A stretch of DNA of 64,000 nt from Desulfonatronum thioautotrophicum (GCF_000934745.1 NZ_KN882169.1:279110-343109), one strand, 5' to 3'; counted from the first letter of the stretch, positions 1-8,014 are shown. The notes: generated by a model not told the origin, from the letters alone. Made by a program: numbers and translations.

Positions 1-437
1 CCATCAATTCGATAGATTCCTTCAACAACAAAACTTGAAGCCAATAAAGGTGTTCCACTATGAACTATGCCAGTTGAAGATAAGTTAAATTCATTATTTG
101 TTAAGTAGGATATTTCTAATCTGATCTTTGAATTATTATCTGTAAGCGAAAATTCGTATACCTTCGGCGGACTATCACTATCAGGTAGAAGTGAGTCATC
201 ATTTTTAAAAAGAATTTTAGCATATTCAAAACCCGACACAGCCAAATGCCTTGCCTGCTGATATGGATCTTGAGTCACTTCAGAAAAAGTTGATGAAGTA
301 GTAAGTTGTACGATGCCAACACCAAGGGCGGACATGATGAGCATGGCGACAACAACATAAATTATTGACGAACCTTGTTGAGATTTTGTAATTGTTTGCA
401 CAACATATAAATAAGATTTAAATAGCATGGAGTGCAT
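1..437 (-). CDS. MshP/PilX-like pilus assembly protein (3' end outside window)
   Basis: The reading frame is open from an ATG at 437 to the window edge, so the C-terminus is missing. The ATG is preceded by AGAAGGA, a good ribosome binding site. After about 17 residues comes a QQGSSII stretch followed by one hydrophobic segment (about residues 21-40), and then a polar region. This is the layout of MshP and PilX proteins, which have a pilin-like N-terminal helix but often lack the classic FTLIE motif. It lies 24 bases after the MshO-like gene on the same strand, in the position mshP holds in MSHA pilus operons. The gene is noticeably AT-rich. The family call rests on the N-terminal pattern plus gene order; PilX of another type IV system is the alternative. 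Confidence 0.6.
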   Translation of the reverse strand, partial: MHSMLFKSYLYVVQTITKSQQGSSIIYVVVAMLIMSALGVGIVQLTTSSTFSEVTQDPYQQARHLAVSGFEYAKILFKNDDSLLPDSDSPPKVYEFSLTDNNSKIRLEISYLTNNEFNLSSTGIVHSGTPLLASSFVVEGIYRID

Positions 438-461
438 AAATCCTTCTTTTTTCATCAATGC

Positions 462-956
462 TTAAATTGGGCATTGACCTGTTATCGGATTTACAATTGT
501 TGCAAAATTTTTTACAATACCATTTGCACTTTCTAAAATCAACTCTATGGTACAATAGCCTTCTAAATTTTGAACATTAAATTCGTCAGCTTGGTCGACT
601 AATATATTTGGTGTTCCAGCTATTTCATAAAGAATATTTGTACCATCTTTTCGAATGGTAATGATTATGGATTCATCATCACATCGTGTATAACTGACTT
701 GATTTGGAGATGAGCAATCAAACGTATTCACTCTGGATAATTCAGTCGTTATGCGCATCATGGCAACTTGGGCTTTTTGAGTCAATTCCGCGTTGTCATG
801 CGCGAAGGTGTAGCTGCGGGCCGCATTGACAAGGATATATCCGCCGAATGAGCCGATGATCCCCAGCAGAAGAATGGTTACGATAATTTCCACGAGGGTG
901 AACCCGGTATTGTCTGTTTTTTTTGGTTCTTGGTGTCGTAAAGCCTGTCGAGTCAT
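462..956 (-). CDS. MshO-like prepilin-type protein
   Basis: The protein has 164 residues with a prepilin peptidase site GFTLVE after an 18-residue positively charged leader, followed by a hydrophobic helix (TILLLGIIGSFGGYILV). PilD-type cleavage before F and N-methylation would be expected. The rest is a pilin-like globular domain with two pairs of cysteines (FDCSSPNQ, TRCDD, GYCTIE, TGQCPI). The start has AAGGAG upstream. It is the third of four consecutive pilin-like genes on the minus strand, which matches the MshC-D-O-P order. It is AT-rich compared with most of the window. The pilin-like nature is sure; the O assignment comes from position and length. Confidence 0.7.
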   Translation of the reverse strand: MTRQALRHQEPKKTDNTGFTLVEIIVTILLLGIIGSFGGYILVNAARSYTFAHDNAELTQKAQVAMMRITTELSRVNTFDCSSPNQVSYTRCDDESIIITIRKDGTNILYEIAGTPNILVDQADEFNVQNLEGYCTIELILESANGIVKNFATIVNPITGQCPI

Positions 957-1222
957 TTATCTGACTCTCCTTCTTGGAAAGATGTCAATGCCAAGGTGGT
1001 GGGGTGATCTAAATTTCCAAAAAAAATCGAGATGTTATGTCTGTTTACGTTAAGCTGGAATAACCATGCGGACCTCTTGCTCCCATGCTCTGCGTGGGAG
1101 CATTCCACTGGCCGCTTCCGCGGCCAGTGTGGACGCGGAGCGTCCTGAATTGCGTTCTCACGCGGAGCGTGGGAACGATTTCAAACTCGTCTGTCCAAAT
1201 TTTTGTGCAGTTACGGGCAATT
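957..1222 (-). other. Intergenic gap inside the pilin gene cluster
   Basis: These 266 bases separate the MshD-like and MshO-like genes, where a compact operon would have only a few bases. About 100 bases of it are the palindrome block at 1078-1176. The rest holds no convincing coding frame. A good ribosome binding site for the downstream gene sits at its 957 end. Confidence 0.6.
1078..1176. repeat. Block of four consecutive REP-like palindromes
   Basis: Four hairpins follow each other almost without gaps. Arms lie at 1078-1088/1092-1102 (one mismatch), 1107-1115/1120-1128 (perfect, loop TTCC), 1131-1136/1140-1145 (perfect, loop GGA) and 1154-1163/1167-1176 (one mismatch, loop GGA). The GCGTGGGA core and GCGGAGC turn resemble dispersed extragenic palindromes seen in many bacterial genomes. 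The block sits between two pilin genes of the same direction and could stabilise or attenuate the mRNA. Confidence 0.75.
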
Positions 1223-1666
1223 CTATCGTGAAAAGAGGTAGGTTATGCTTTGTCCTGGGCTTGATTTTCTGCGCATAGTTACTTTGACAAGCCCACCTTG
1301 TTCACAGTCAGGATCAGTTTGTTCTGTAAATTTATTTTCTCCGTCAGGGACGAATTGAAGGCAGTAAGGTGCAGGTTCTAGCTCCAGATCGTCATTGGTG
1401 TTTCCCGGGCAGTCTGTGAGTGTAAAGTTCTCGGCACAGACTGGAATCTGCAATAATGGTTCGTTACGACATTCCGAAACCAACATTACCATGCAGGCAT
1501 TGACATTCAGGCTTTGATCAAGACGTTTGATGGGATCTGCGCTGCCAGTCAACGCCGACACGATAAACGGGGCCAGCATGGCCGCGAGGAAGCCGAACAT
1601 GACGATGATCACGATCAGTTCAATGAGCGTGAAGCCTGGAGAATGGCGGGGGATGGGGCGGGTCAT
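1223..1666 (-). CDS. MshD-like prepilin-type protein
   Basis: The protein has 147 residues with the prepilin site PGFTLIELI after a short leader (MTRPIPRHSP), then a hydrophobic helix to about residue 35. Five cysteines follow in the globular part (NACMV, SECRN, PVCAEN, TDCPG, PYCLQ), with one more near the end. Its start overlaps the stop of the MshC-like gene by four bases (ATGA type), so the two are translationally coupled. It would be a minor pilin of an MSHA-type pilus, assembled at the inner membrane. The D label is by order (second of C-D-O-P) and is less certain than the pilin nature. Confidence 0.7.
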   Translation of the reverse strand: MTRPIPRHSPGFTLIELIVIIVMFGFLAAMLAPFIVSALTGSADPIKRLDQSLNVNACMVMLVSECRNEPLLQIPVCAENFTLTDCPGNTNDDLELEPAPYCLQFVPDGENKFTEQTDPDCEQGGLVKVTMRRKSSPGQSITYLFSR

Positions 1667-2145
1667 GGGATGAATCCGGTTTCCGGATAGATTTCGATGG
1701 TTTGGCTGCCAACGGTAATATCTTGCTTTGTCTCGATCACAGTTTGGCTCGCATCAATCGGCTGGCCGCGGCCTGGACTGAATCTGATTGTCACAATGGG
1801 GCTGATGTCCACGGGGATACTATCCAGATAGGCTTTGTTTTCTCCCGGCAGATTCGGAACGGCCCCCTCCTCCCTAATCAAGGTGTACTTATTCGACTCG
1901 ATATCTATCCCCCACCATTCAATATCCCCCATGGCCCGAATCTGCGCATATCTTAAATGCGTCTTGAGCGTGTTGGCCGCGGCAATTTCCTCCGCGTCAG
2001 TGTCGGAAAATCGGACGACGGCCACCACGGCGAGAATTCCCAGCAGGAGGATCACCACTACCAACTCCAGCATCGTGAAGCCCAAGCGAGGTTTAATAAA
2101 AACCGGGAGGGGCTGAGTGGATTTGCTGGGAACAGGGTGCTGCAT
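1663..2145 (-). CDS. MshC/GspH-FimT-like prepilin-type protein
   Basis: The prepilin site is LGFTMLELVVVILLLGILAV, with the conserved glutamate at position +5 after cleavage. A GspH-like globular region of about 125 residues follows, rich in beta segments. I chose the ATG at 2145, which gives a 21-residue leader. A TTG at 2190 would add 15 residues; neither start has a clear ribosome binding site. It is the first gene of the pilin cluster visible here and overlaps the MshD-like gene by four bases. The cluster direction is away from the diguanylate cyclase at 2278, so any promoter lies in 2146-2277. Confidence 0.72.
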   Translation of the reverse strand: MQHPVPSKSTQPLPVFIKPRLGFTMLELVVVILLLGILAVVAVVRFSDTDAEEIAAANTLKTHLRYAQIRAMGDIEWWGIDIESNKYTLIREEGAVPNLPGENKAYLDSIPVDISPIVTIRFSPGRGQPIDASQTVIETKQDITVGSQTIEIYPETGFIP

Positions 2146-2277
2146 GGGCGTATGCCATTCGATATTGGTTTTATGGACGTTTCTGCTCAAAAAAATATGG
2201 AGCTTGGGGCAGGAAGCAGCTGGTCACCCGCTAGAAAATGGTTCATATTTTTGCATATATAATACTTGTAAATTCAT

Positions 2278-2982
2278 ATGGACGCAACAATCTTCTCATG
2301 CTATCGGACAAAGTTATACAGTTATACAGGATTGTACAGGACTGGTTTTCCTTCATCCGGCCGGATTTTTCCGGTTGCTATTGCTTGTCGTCCCTTGGAA
2401 AAAGAAGGGCAAGGCGGCGGTTCGGTCATCGCCTTCAATGACATCACCGAGCAGAAAAAATATCAGGAATCCCTGGAACTGATCAATCAAATTTTGGAAA
2501 AACAGGCCGCCACCGATCCGCTGACCGGAATTTACAACCGGATGAAGTTCAGCAAGGTGCTGGGGAATGAGATGAAGCGGGCCGAACGCCACGGCACTCA
2601 GCTGGCTGTTATGCTCCTGGATATCGACAAATTCAAAAGCATCAACGACACCTACGGCCACCTGGACGGGGACAACGTCCTCAAGTCCTTGATCCAACTG
2701 CTCGCGCAGAACATCAGGAGCCGCGACATCCTGGCCAGATGGGGCGGGGAGGAATTCATCCTGCTGGCACCGGGCACCGACCTGGAAGGCGGCAGGCTTA
2801 TAGCGGAAAAACTGCGTCTGGCCGTGGCCGAGTGTGATTTTCCCATTCCACGGCCTGTCACCTCCAGCTTCGGCGTCGCCGCATTCCAGCCTGGAGACAC
2901 TGAACTGACCTTGACCAACCGGGCCGACCAGGCCCTGTACCGGGCCAAGGAACAGGGACGGAACAGGGTTGAAGTTTTGTAA
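2278..2982 (+). CDS. GGDEF diguanylate cyclase, N-terminally truncated
   Basis: The last 160 residues are a complete GGDEF domain: DPLTGIYNR at the start, the metal and substrate motif LDIDKFKSIND, the signature GGEEF and an RxxD inhibitory site (RSRD) five residues before it. It should make cyclic di-GMP from two GTP. Ahead of it is only the C-terminal third of a PAS domain, ending FNDITEQKK, and before about 2335 the translated sequence has no PAS character. No ribosome binding site precedes the ATG at 2278. I infer that the 5' end of a PAS-GGDEF gene was lost, possibly with its sensory part. The catalytic domain itself is intact and could still work if expressed. Confidence 0.7.
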   Translation: MDATIFSCYRTKLYSYTGLYRTGFPSSGRIFPVAIACRPLEKEGQGGGSVIAFNDITEQKKYQESLELINQILEKQAATDPLTGIYNRMKFSKVLGNEMKRAERHGTQLAVMLLDIDKFKSINDTYGHLDGDNVLKSLIQLLAQNIRSRDILARWGGEEFILLAPGTDLEGGRLIAEKLRLAVAECDFPIPRPVTSSFGVAAFQPGDTELTLTNRADQALYRAKEQGRNRVEVL

Positions 2983-3096
2983 AGATTGCAGGGCTCTATT
3001 TTTATCCGTTATTGAGACCTCACCATTGGCTGGATAATCTATTGAAAAATTTAGTGACTTACTCCTGATGGCCTGCAAGAAAAAACAAGATGTTTT

Positions 3097-3304
3097 GAAC
3101 CGCCCGCTACTCTCAAGGCTCAAGGTGCGCCAAGGAAACATTTTGGAAAGCAGGGAAAGAGCTGTTTTCCAAAAGGATGTCTCCCCCTATCGGGGTGATG
3201 TCACTTAGCCGTTAGGCATGAAGCCTTTTGCCTGCCGCATCTTTCCAGCGGAAGGCAAAAGGCTTCTTCGTGTACTTCGTGCCTTGAGCGAAGCGGGCGG
3301 TTCA
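3097..3304. repeat. Nested inverted-repeat element, non-coding
   Basis: The gap 2983-3446 contains no credible gene but a folded element. Outer arms are at 3097-3119 and 3281-3304, with 12 perfect terminal pairs (GAACCGCCCGCT) and further pairing inside. Two inner hairpins lie at 3141-3149/3166-3174 and at 3220-3238/3248-3266; the latter has an almost perfect 19-base stem. Termini that pair and enclose about 160 bases resemble a small non-autonomous mobile element or a structured RNA. No target-site duplication was verified. Confidence 0.55.
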
Positions 3305-3446
3305 TATTCATTTTGCTTAGGTTGCGGGCATGGCCCGTTTTAGATGAAAATAGAGCCAGGAGCAGATTGTTATGCTTCTCATTCTGTTTATTAAATAGGT
3401 ACGTTTCGCTGATCGCGTCAGATCACGAAGCCGTCAGGGTGCATGC

Positions 3447-6400
3447 ATGCGAAAATCTGATACAAAAAGGCGATGCTCTCTTCCAGTGGCAGGACACTTA
3501 CTTTCCGCGGAAGCCTCCAGGCACGTCAAAGTTTTTTTGGAAAACAATTCCGAGGCGCTTGACGCCAAGGCCGAGTTGGAAGCCGCGTATCGCAGCGGTC
3601 GTTCCCTGAGTGCCGCGCAAATCCAGTCTGTACTGGGTCGATTGTTAGGGTCGGTCAAGTCTATGGTCACGTCCATGCAGTCCCTGGGCGGAGAGCAATA
3701 TGCCGCCTTGGAACGCGTGGTAACGAGGATAGCTGCTGAAGCTCTGGCCGAACTGCGCCCCATGACCGAGTCCCGGAAAGAGCTGGTACTGCCGTTGACG
3801 GAGATCACTCCGGAAATGGTCACTTTCGTCGGGGCCAAGGCCACCAATCTGGGCATCCTGACCAACCAGCTGGGCATTCCGGTTCCCCCAGGTTTTGTGG
3901 TCACGGCCGAGGGTTTTCGGACCTTTCTACAGGAGACCAATCTTCAGGAGATGATCAACCAAGAGTTGGACGAGCTCCACCCTGATACACGGGAAAGCCT
4001 GGATGCCGTCAGCAAAAAGCTCCAGCAGAACGTACTTCAGACGGAGATTCCACGGGCATTGCACGAGGCTATTTTCGCCGCTTATGCCCACTTGAAAGAA
4101 CAGGTTGGCAACAATTTTTCAGTAGCAGTGCGCAGCAGTTCGGTGGGCGAAGACGGTGAGATTTCTTTTGCTGGACAGTACACATCGGTGCTGGGGGTGG
4201 ACAAAGCCGGTCTGCTTAAAGCCTATCAACGGGTCGTGGCGAGCAGGTACAGTGCTCGGGTTTTGTCGTATCGCATGCAACATGGCCTGACGGACGAAGA
4301 AACGCCCATGGCCGTGGTTGTGCTGCCCATGGTGGATGCCTTGGCCAGCGGCGTACTGTACAGCATGGATCCTTCCGGCATGAGCACTGATGAACTGACC
4401 GTTTCCGCGGTTTGGGGGCTGGGAGAGGCCTTGGTGGGGGGAGAGCAGAGTCCTGATGTCTATCGGTTTCAGAAAGAGACGCACGCTATTTTGGATCGGG
4501 ATATTGCGCACAAGCAAACCATGTTGGTTCTGGATGCGCAGGAAGGCACCCGGACAAAAGACGTTCCCATTGACCGACAGAATGCACCGGTCCTGGATGA
4601 CAGGCAAATCGTCAAGCTGGCCCGGTACGGTTTGCAATTGGAGGAGTATTACCAAAACCATCAGGACATTGAATGGGCGATTGATCAACAGGGCCGCATC
4701 CGGATCCTCCAGTCTCGCCCACTGAAGGTGGTTGCTCAGTCCACGAGGAAGCATGCGGAGATCGACGCATCCAGGCATCCAAAGTTGCTCAGCGCCGGCA
4801 AGACGGCTTCCCCTGGTTTGGCGGCTGGAAAGGCCTTTGTGGTCACCTCTGATCCGGCGGAGATTCCCCAAGGGGCCATTTTGGTAGCGCGGACGACATC
4901 CCCGAAATTCGCCAGGTATATGCCCAACGTTCAAGGATTGATCACGGACAAGGGCGCCGTGGGCAGCCATCTGGCTTCAGTGGCCCGGGAGTTCGGCATC
5001 CCCGCGATCGTGGACGCCAAGGAAGCCACCAGTCGGATCGATCAGGACATGGAGATCACCATGGATGCCGGTACCACCACGGTTTACAGGGGGCGCATTC
5101 AGGAGTGGCTCGGCCAAGCCCCGGCACATTCACGTCAGGCCATGCCGGGACCGATGCATCGCCGGCTGGGAGCAATCATTGAAAAAATATCTCCATTGTA
5201 CCTTACGGACCAAGCTTCTGAAACGTTTACCCCGAAGCATTGCCGGACAATCCACGACGTGCTCCGCTATCTGCATGAGCAAAGCATCCGGCCAATGCTT
5301 TCCTTGTCCGGCGCAAGGCAGGATCAGCAGCATTCTTTCGTCGAACTGACGACGGATATTCCCGTATCCATCCTGATCATTGATCTGGGCGGCGGGCTGG
5401 AGGCCGGAGAGGCTCACTCCGATCCCGTCTTACTGAAGCAGATTCGCTCCATGCCCTTTCAAGCCTTTTGGCGGGGTTTGACCCATCCGGATGTGAACTG
5501 GTCCACTTCCCTGGACCTGGATTTGCTCAATCCCGACGGTACAACCGCTAGCGGCGGCCCTGATGTGATGCAGCAAGGCAGAGAGCAGCACAGCTACGCC
5601 CTGATCGCCCGGAATTATCTGCACCTCAATGCCAAGTTTGACTTCCATTACGTGAGTCTGGACGTTCTCTGCTCCGATGAAGGGGCGGGCAATCACGTTA
5701 CTTTCCAGTATTCCGGCGGTGCTGGAGGATATTACGGCAAAACGCTACGGACGCTGTTTTTGGTCAACATCCTTCAAAAGCTTGAATTCCAGACCGAGGC
5801 CAAAGGGGAATTTCTTTCAGCCTCCCTGCACGGTGACGATGCCCCCTTGGTCCTGGAAAAGCTGGACCAACTGGGCCGTCTGCTGGCCTGCAGTCGGTTC
5901 TTGGATGTGGCCTTGAAAGACGAAAATGATGTGGACCGGTTGACCAAAATGTTTTTCAATGGTGACTATGAGGTGTTAACTGAAATAGGCCAAGACAAGG
6001 TTACCGGGTTCGCTTTTCTTGAAGGGCACTGGAACGAATTGGAAGAGGATGAAAAACGTATCCTTTGCCAGAACGGAGCAGAACTTTTGACCCCAGCGAC
6101 ATCTGGACCGGTTTGCCTGCTTGATACGGACGTTGGATCAAGCGCTCTTTCTCTCTTGGAATCCATCAAAGCCAATGCCTACTATCCATTGGCCATTGCC
6201 AAGAAGAGCCAAGTTGCCGCAGGAAGTATTTCTGTCAAGGCCAGGTGTGAGTCCGGTTGCGTCGATATGGCCGCCGGCTTGGTTTTTGGTTTGACCAATG
6301 TCGAGAATTATCTTGTTTTTCGCATTGATGCCCTGAAAGGCAATGGAGCATTGTTCCGTTTTTTCAATGGCGCACTCCGTGAAATGGCCAAAACGGAATT

Positions 6401-6611
6401 GGTTCTGGAACCATGGCAATGGTACGATCTGTCCATTGCCATCCAGGGGAAAGTCATCCGGGCCTGCCTGGACAACAACGTTGTGCTGAAAATCCAGGTT
6501 GAAGGTGCTGTGCAGGGCCTTTGCGGATTATGGTCCAAGGCGGACGCAACGGTCTCCTTCAAGGAGATGGTTCTGCAGGATGCACGTGGAAAGCGGATGG
6601 TGCTGTTGTAA
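3447..6611 (+). CDS. PEP synthase/PPDK-like protein with C-terminal LamG-like domain
   Basis: The protein has 1054 residues. Residues about 110-435 are a pyruvate phosphate dikinase N-terminal, ATP-grasp-like domain (VGAKATNLGIL, AVRSSSVGEDGEISFAGQY, QDIEWAID, ILQSRPL). About 445-555 is a PEP-utilising swivelling domain, with the presumed phosphohistidine at H508 in GSHLASVAREFGIPAIV; the usual paired glycines before it are changed to KGAVGS. The usual C-terminal PEP/pyruvate TIM barrel is absent. Instead there are about 330 residues I do not recognise and then, from about 930, a concanavalin-like fold (DUF1080/LamG type). It is therefore not a plain PEP synthase; phosphoryl transfer to another acceptor is possible. 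The ATG at 3447 has only a weak CAGGG upstream. Confidence 0.75.
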   Translation: MRKSDTKRRCSLPVAGHLLSAEASRHVKVFLENNSEALDAKAELEAAYRSGRSLSAAQIQSVLGRLLGSVKSMVTSMQSLGGEQYAALERVVTRIAAEALAELRPMTESRKELVLPLTEITPEMVTFVGAKATNLGILTNQLGIPVPPGFVVTAEGFRTFLQETNLQEMINQELDELHPDTRESLDAVSKKLQQNVLQTEIPRALHEAIFAAYAHLKEQVGNNFSVAVRSSSVGEDGEISFAGQYTSVLGVDKAGLLKAYQRVVASRYSARVLSYRMQHGLTDEETPMAVVVLPMVDALASGVLYSMDPSGMSTDELTVSAVWGLGEALVGGEQSPDVYRFQKETHAILDRDIAHKQTMLVLDAQEGTRTKDVPIDRQNAPVLDDRQIVKLARYGLQLEEYYQNHQDIEWAIDQQGRIRILQSRPLKVVAQSTRKHAEIDASRHPKLLSAGKTASPGLAAGKAFVVTSDPAEIPQGAILVARTTSPKFARYMPNVQGLITDKGAVGSHLASVAREFGIPAIVDAKEATSRIDQDMEITMDAGTTTVYRGRIQEWLGQAPAHSRQAMPGPMHRRLGAIIEKISPLYLTDQASETFTPKHCRTIHDVLRYLHEQSIRPMLSLSGARQDQQHSFVELTTDIPVSILIIDLGGGLEAGEAHSDPVLLKQIRSMPFQAFWRGLTHPDVNWSTSLDLDLLNPDGTTASGGPDVMQQGREQHSYALIARNYLHLNAKFDFHYVSLDVLCSDEGAGNHVTFQYSGGAGGYYGKTLRTLFLVNILQKLEFQTEAKGEFLSASLHGDDAPLVLEKLDQLGRLLACSRFLDVALKDENDVDRLTKMFFNGDYEVLTEIGQDKVTGFAFLEGHWNELEEDEKRILCQNGAELLTPATSGPVCLLDTDVGSSALSLLESIKANAYYPLAIAKKSQVAAGSISVKARCESGCVDMAAGLVFGLTNVENYLVFRIDALKGNGALFRFFNGALREMAKTELVLEPWQWYDLSIAIQGKVIRACLDNNVVLKIQVEGAVQGLCGLWSKADATVSFKEMVLQDARGKRMVLL

Positions 6612-6651
6612 CCCGTTTTCCATCTCTTTGATATTTTTTTCCACTCCACCA

Positions 6652-6837
6652 GTAGAGAGTGGCACCCTGATGCAGGGAGAGTATGGGTTGCAGAATGTCA
6701 GCCTTTCTCTGCCCTGCGTGGTGGCTGCAAGAGGAATCGAACAGGTGCTGACCAATACCCTTACCGACGATGAGGAGGAAGGATTTCGGAACTCAGCGCG
6801 GGTTCTCAGGGAGGGTCTGGATGCTGTCGGGTATTGA
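6652..6837 (+). pseudogene. C-terminal fragment of malate/L-lactate dehydrogenase
   Basis: Read in one frame, the stretch gives GEYGLQNVSLSLPCVV, then GIEQVL, TDDEEEGFRNSARVLRE and a stop. This is the end of an NAD-dependent malate or lactate dehydrogenase of the LDH/MDH superfamily. Only the last 60 or so residues remain. The NAD-binding half and the catalytic histidine region are missing, and the upstream sequence in the same frame is the out-of-frame end of the preceding gene. It looks like a deletion remnant. Confidence 0.65.
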
Positions 6838-7202
6838 TATCCAGCAAAAGGAGCGCGGGCATCCTTCTGAAATATGTCCATGCTAGTGCGACACTGTATC
6901 CCGGCAAAACATCTGCAAATCGAAACATTTGATTTTTATGATATTTCAGAGCATATTTTCTGATGAATCAGCCTTTCAATTTTTTTGCCGGAGTATTGCA
7001 ACAGGAAAAAGTTAGAGATTTCGTTGGTGGATACAAAATTTTATCCGCATGAATACGGGATTTGCTTTATTGCATCCGTGTTGCATTTGGGCCATAAAGG
7101 GTTCTTTTCCGGCTTGCGAGTTGATTTTTTACAGAGATCGACGAAAAAAAAGCTTGTACTCTGGATGCCATCTGAGCACCTGTAAACCAAAGGAGATTTG
7201 TC
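6838..7202. other. Intergenic region upstream of desulforedoxin
   Basis: I see no gene in these 365 bases. The sequence becomes AT-rich toward 6950-7150 and presumably carries the desulforedoxin promoter, but no convincing promoter pair can be named. A strong ribosome binding site (AAAGGAGA) lies at its end. Confidence 0.5.
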
Positions 7203-7316
7203 ATGCCGAGCGTTGGAGAGATCTACAAATGTGAATTGTGCGGTAATGTGGTCGAGGTCAAGGAAGCTGGGGGCGGAGAGCTGGTTTGTTGTGATCAGCC
7301 CATGGTTCAGCAGTAA
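7203..7316 (+). CDS. dsr: Desulforedoxin
   Basis: This 37-codon gene encodes a protein almost identical in layout to Desulfovibrio gigas desulforedoxin. It starts [14 protein letters not shown], continues through a GGGE turn and LVCCD, and ends QPMVQQ. The four iron ligands are C10, C13, C29 and C30 (counting Met), with the adjacent cysteine pair that distinguishes desulforedoxin from rubredoxin. The family forms a homodimer with one Fe(S-Cys)4 centre per subunit and acts in cytoplasmic electron transfer; the same fold is the N-terminal domain of desulfoferrodoxin. Here it is free-standing, with no superoxide reductase domain following. The ribosome binding site AAAGGAGA is eight bases before the ATG. 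It is too short for most gene callers. Confidence 0.93.
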   Translation: MPSVGEIYKCELCGNVVEVKEAGGGELVCCDQPMVQQ

Positions 7317-7337
7317 CCATCCTCAATTGATCTTTGT

Positions 7338-7371
7338 CTTCGGCAACAATCACGACCGGTTGTTGCCGAAG
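7338..7371 (+). terminator. Hairpin after desulforedoxin gene
   Basis: An 11-base perfect stem (CTTCGGCAACA/TGTTGCCGAAG) with a 12-base loop lies 22 bases after the desulforedoxin stop. It lacks a downstream T run, so it may act as a Rho-dependent terminator boundary or an mRNA 3' end stabiliser. Confidence 0.5.
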
Positions 7372-7535
7372 GCGTAATGACAGGTGAAAGTTTTATTCCA
7401 TTTTATGGGATGCCCCTGCGGAACTTATCTAACTAATTGTTAAAAAATCCCTTACCCACAGTCCGTTCAAAACTCCCAAGTACTAAGGAGCAATAAAAAC
7501 TATCCGCACACGTCCTGTGTCCGGCCCCTGCAGGC

Positions 7536-7622
7536 TGTGGCTTGCCACATTTTCGATTGCCGTCCTGGCAATCGAATCAAGCTCAAAGCGTATTTATTCA
7601 TACGTGAGAGTTTGAGCTTTTT
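7536..7622. repeat. Three consecutive hairpins in intergenic DNA
   Basis: The gap 7317-7708 holds no gene. It contains TGTGGC-TT-GCCACA (7536-7549), CGATTGCC/GGCAATCG (7554-7574) and AAGCTCAAA/TTTGAGCTT (7579-7619), the last followed by TTTTT. The last hairpin could terminate plus-strand transcription. The cluster may also be the leader of the gene at 7709. Confidence 0.5.
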
Positions 7623-7708
7623 ACAGCGACGCAGCAGTTGGGAGTTTTTCAGCGGACTGCTAAGTTATTGTTGCAAACGAGCAGTTAAACAGATTGGAGA
7701 AGTCAATT

Positions 7709-8014
7709 ATGTCTGAGAATCGAGAGGCCTACGTCAAGAAACTGAAAGCAAAGATCGACGAGTGGAACGCTGATATCGACAAACTGTCGGCCAAGGCCAA
7801 ACAGGTCAAGGCTGGCAAAGAGGTGGAGTATAGGGAACAAATCGAGACGTTGCGGGCCAAGCGCGCGGACCTGGAGAAAAAAATGGCCGAGTTGCAAGAG
7901 GCCAGTGAATCCACCTGGGAAAATCTCAAGAGTGGCGTAGAAACCTCCTGGGAGGCCCTGAAGGAAGGATATTCCGCTGCCAAAGCCCGTTATGAGCGGG
8001 ATGCTGAAAAATAG
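7709..8014 (+). CDS. Small coiled-coil protein, sll1863-type stress family
   Basis: The protein has 101 residues, no signal peptide and no cysteines. It is charged and helical throughout, with heptad-like spacing (KKLKAKIDEWNADIDKLSAKAKQV, then a break, then ETLRAKRADLEKKMAELQEA). The ending SAWENLK/SWEALKEGY-type pattern (STWENLKSG, TSWEALKEGY) is the hallmark of small proteins related to Synechocystis sll1863, linked in the literature to stress. I place the start at the ATG at 7709 because TTGGAGAAG lies upstream; a TTG at 7694 would overlap that site. A longer exported relative with the same EGAWEQLREGF pattern is at 49039. The biochemical role is unknown. Confidence 0.75.
   Translation: MSENREAYVKKLKAKIDEWNADIDKLSAKAKQVKAGKEVEYREQIETLRAKRADLEKKMAELQEASESTWENLKSGVETSWEALKEGYSAAKARYERDAEK

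Noticed and set aside
2353-3141. 262-codon minus-strand frame over the diguanylate cyclase
   Set aside because: Opposes a clear GGDEF domain and runs into the non-coding palindromic element.
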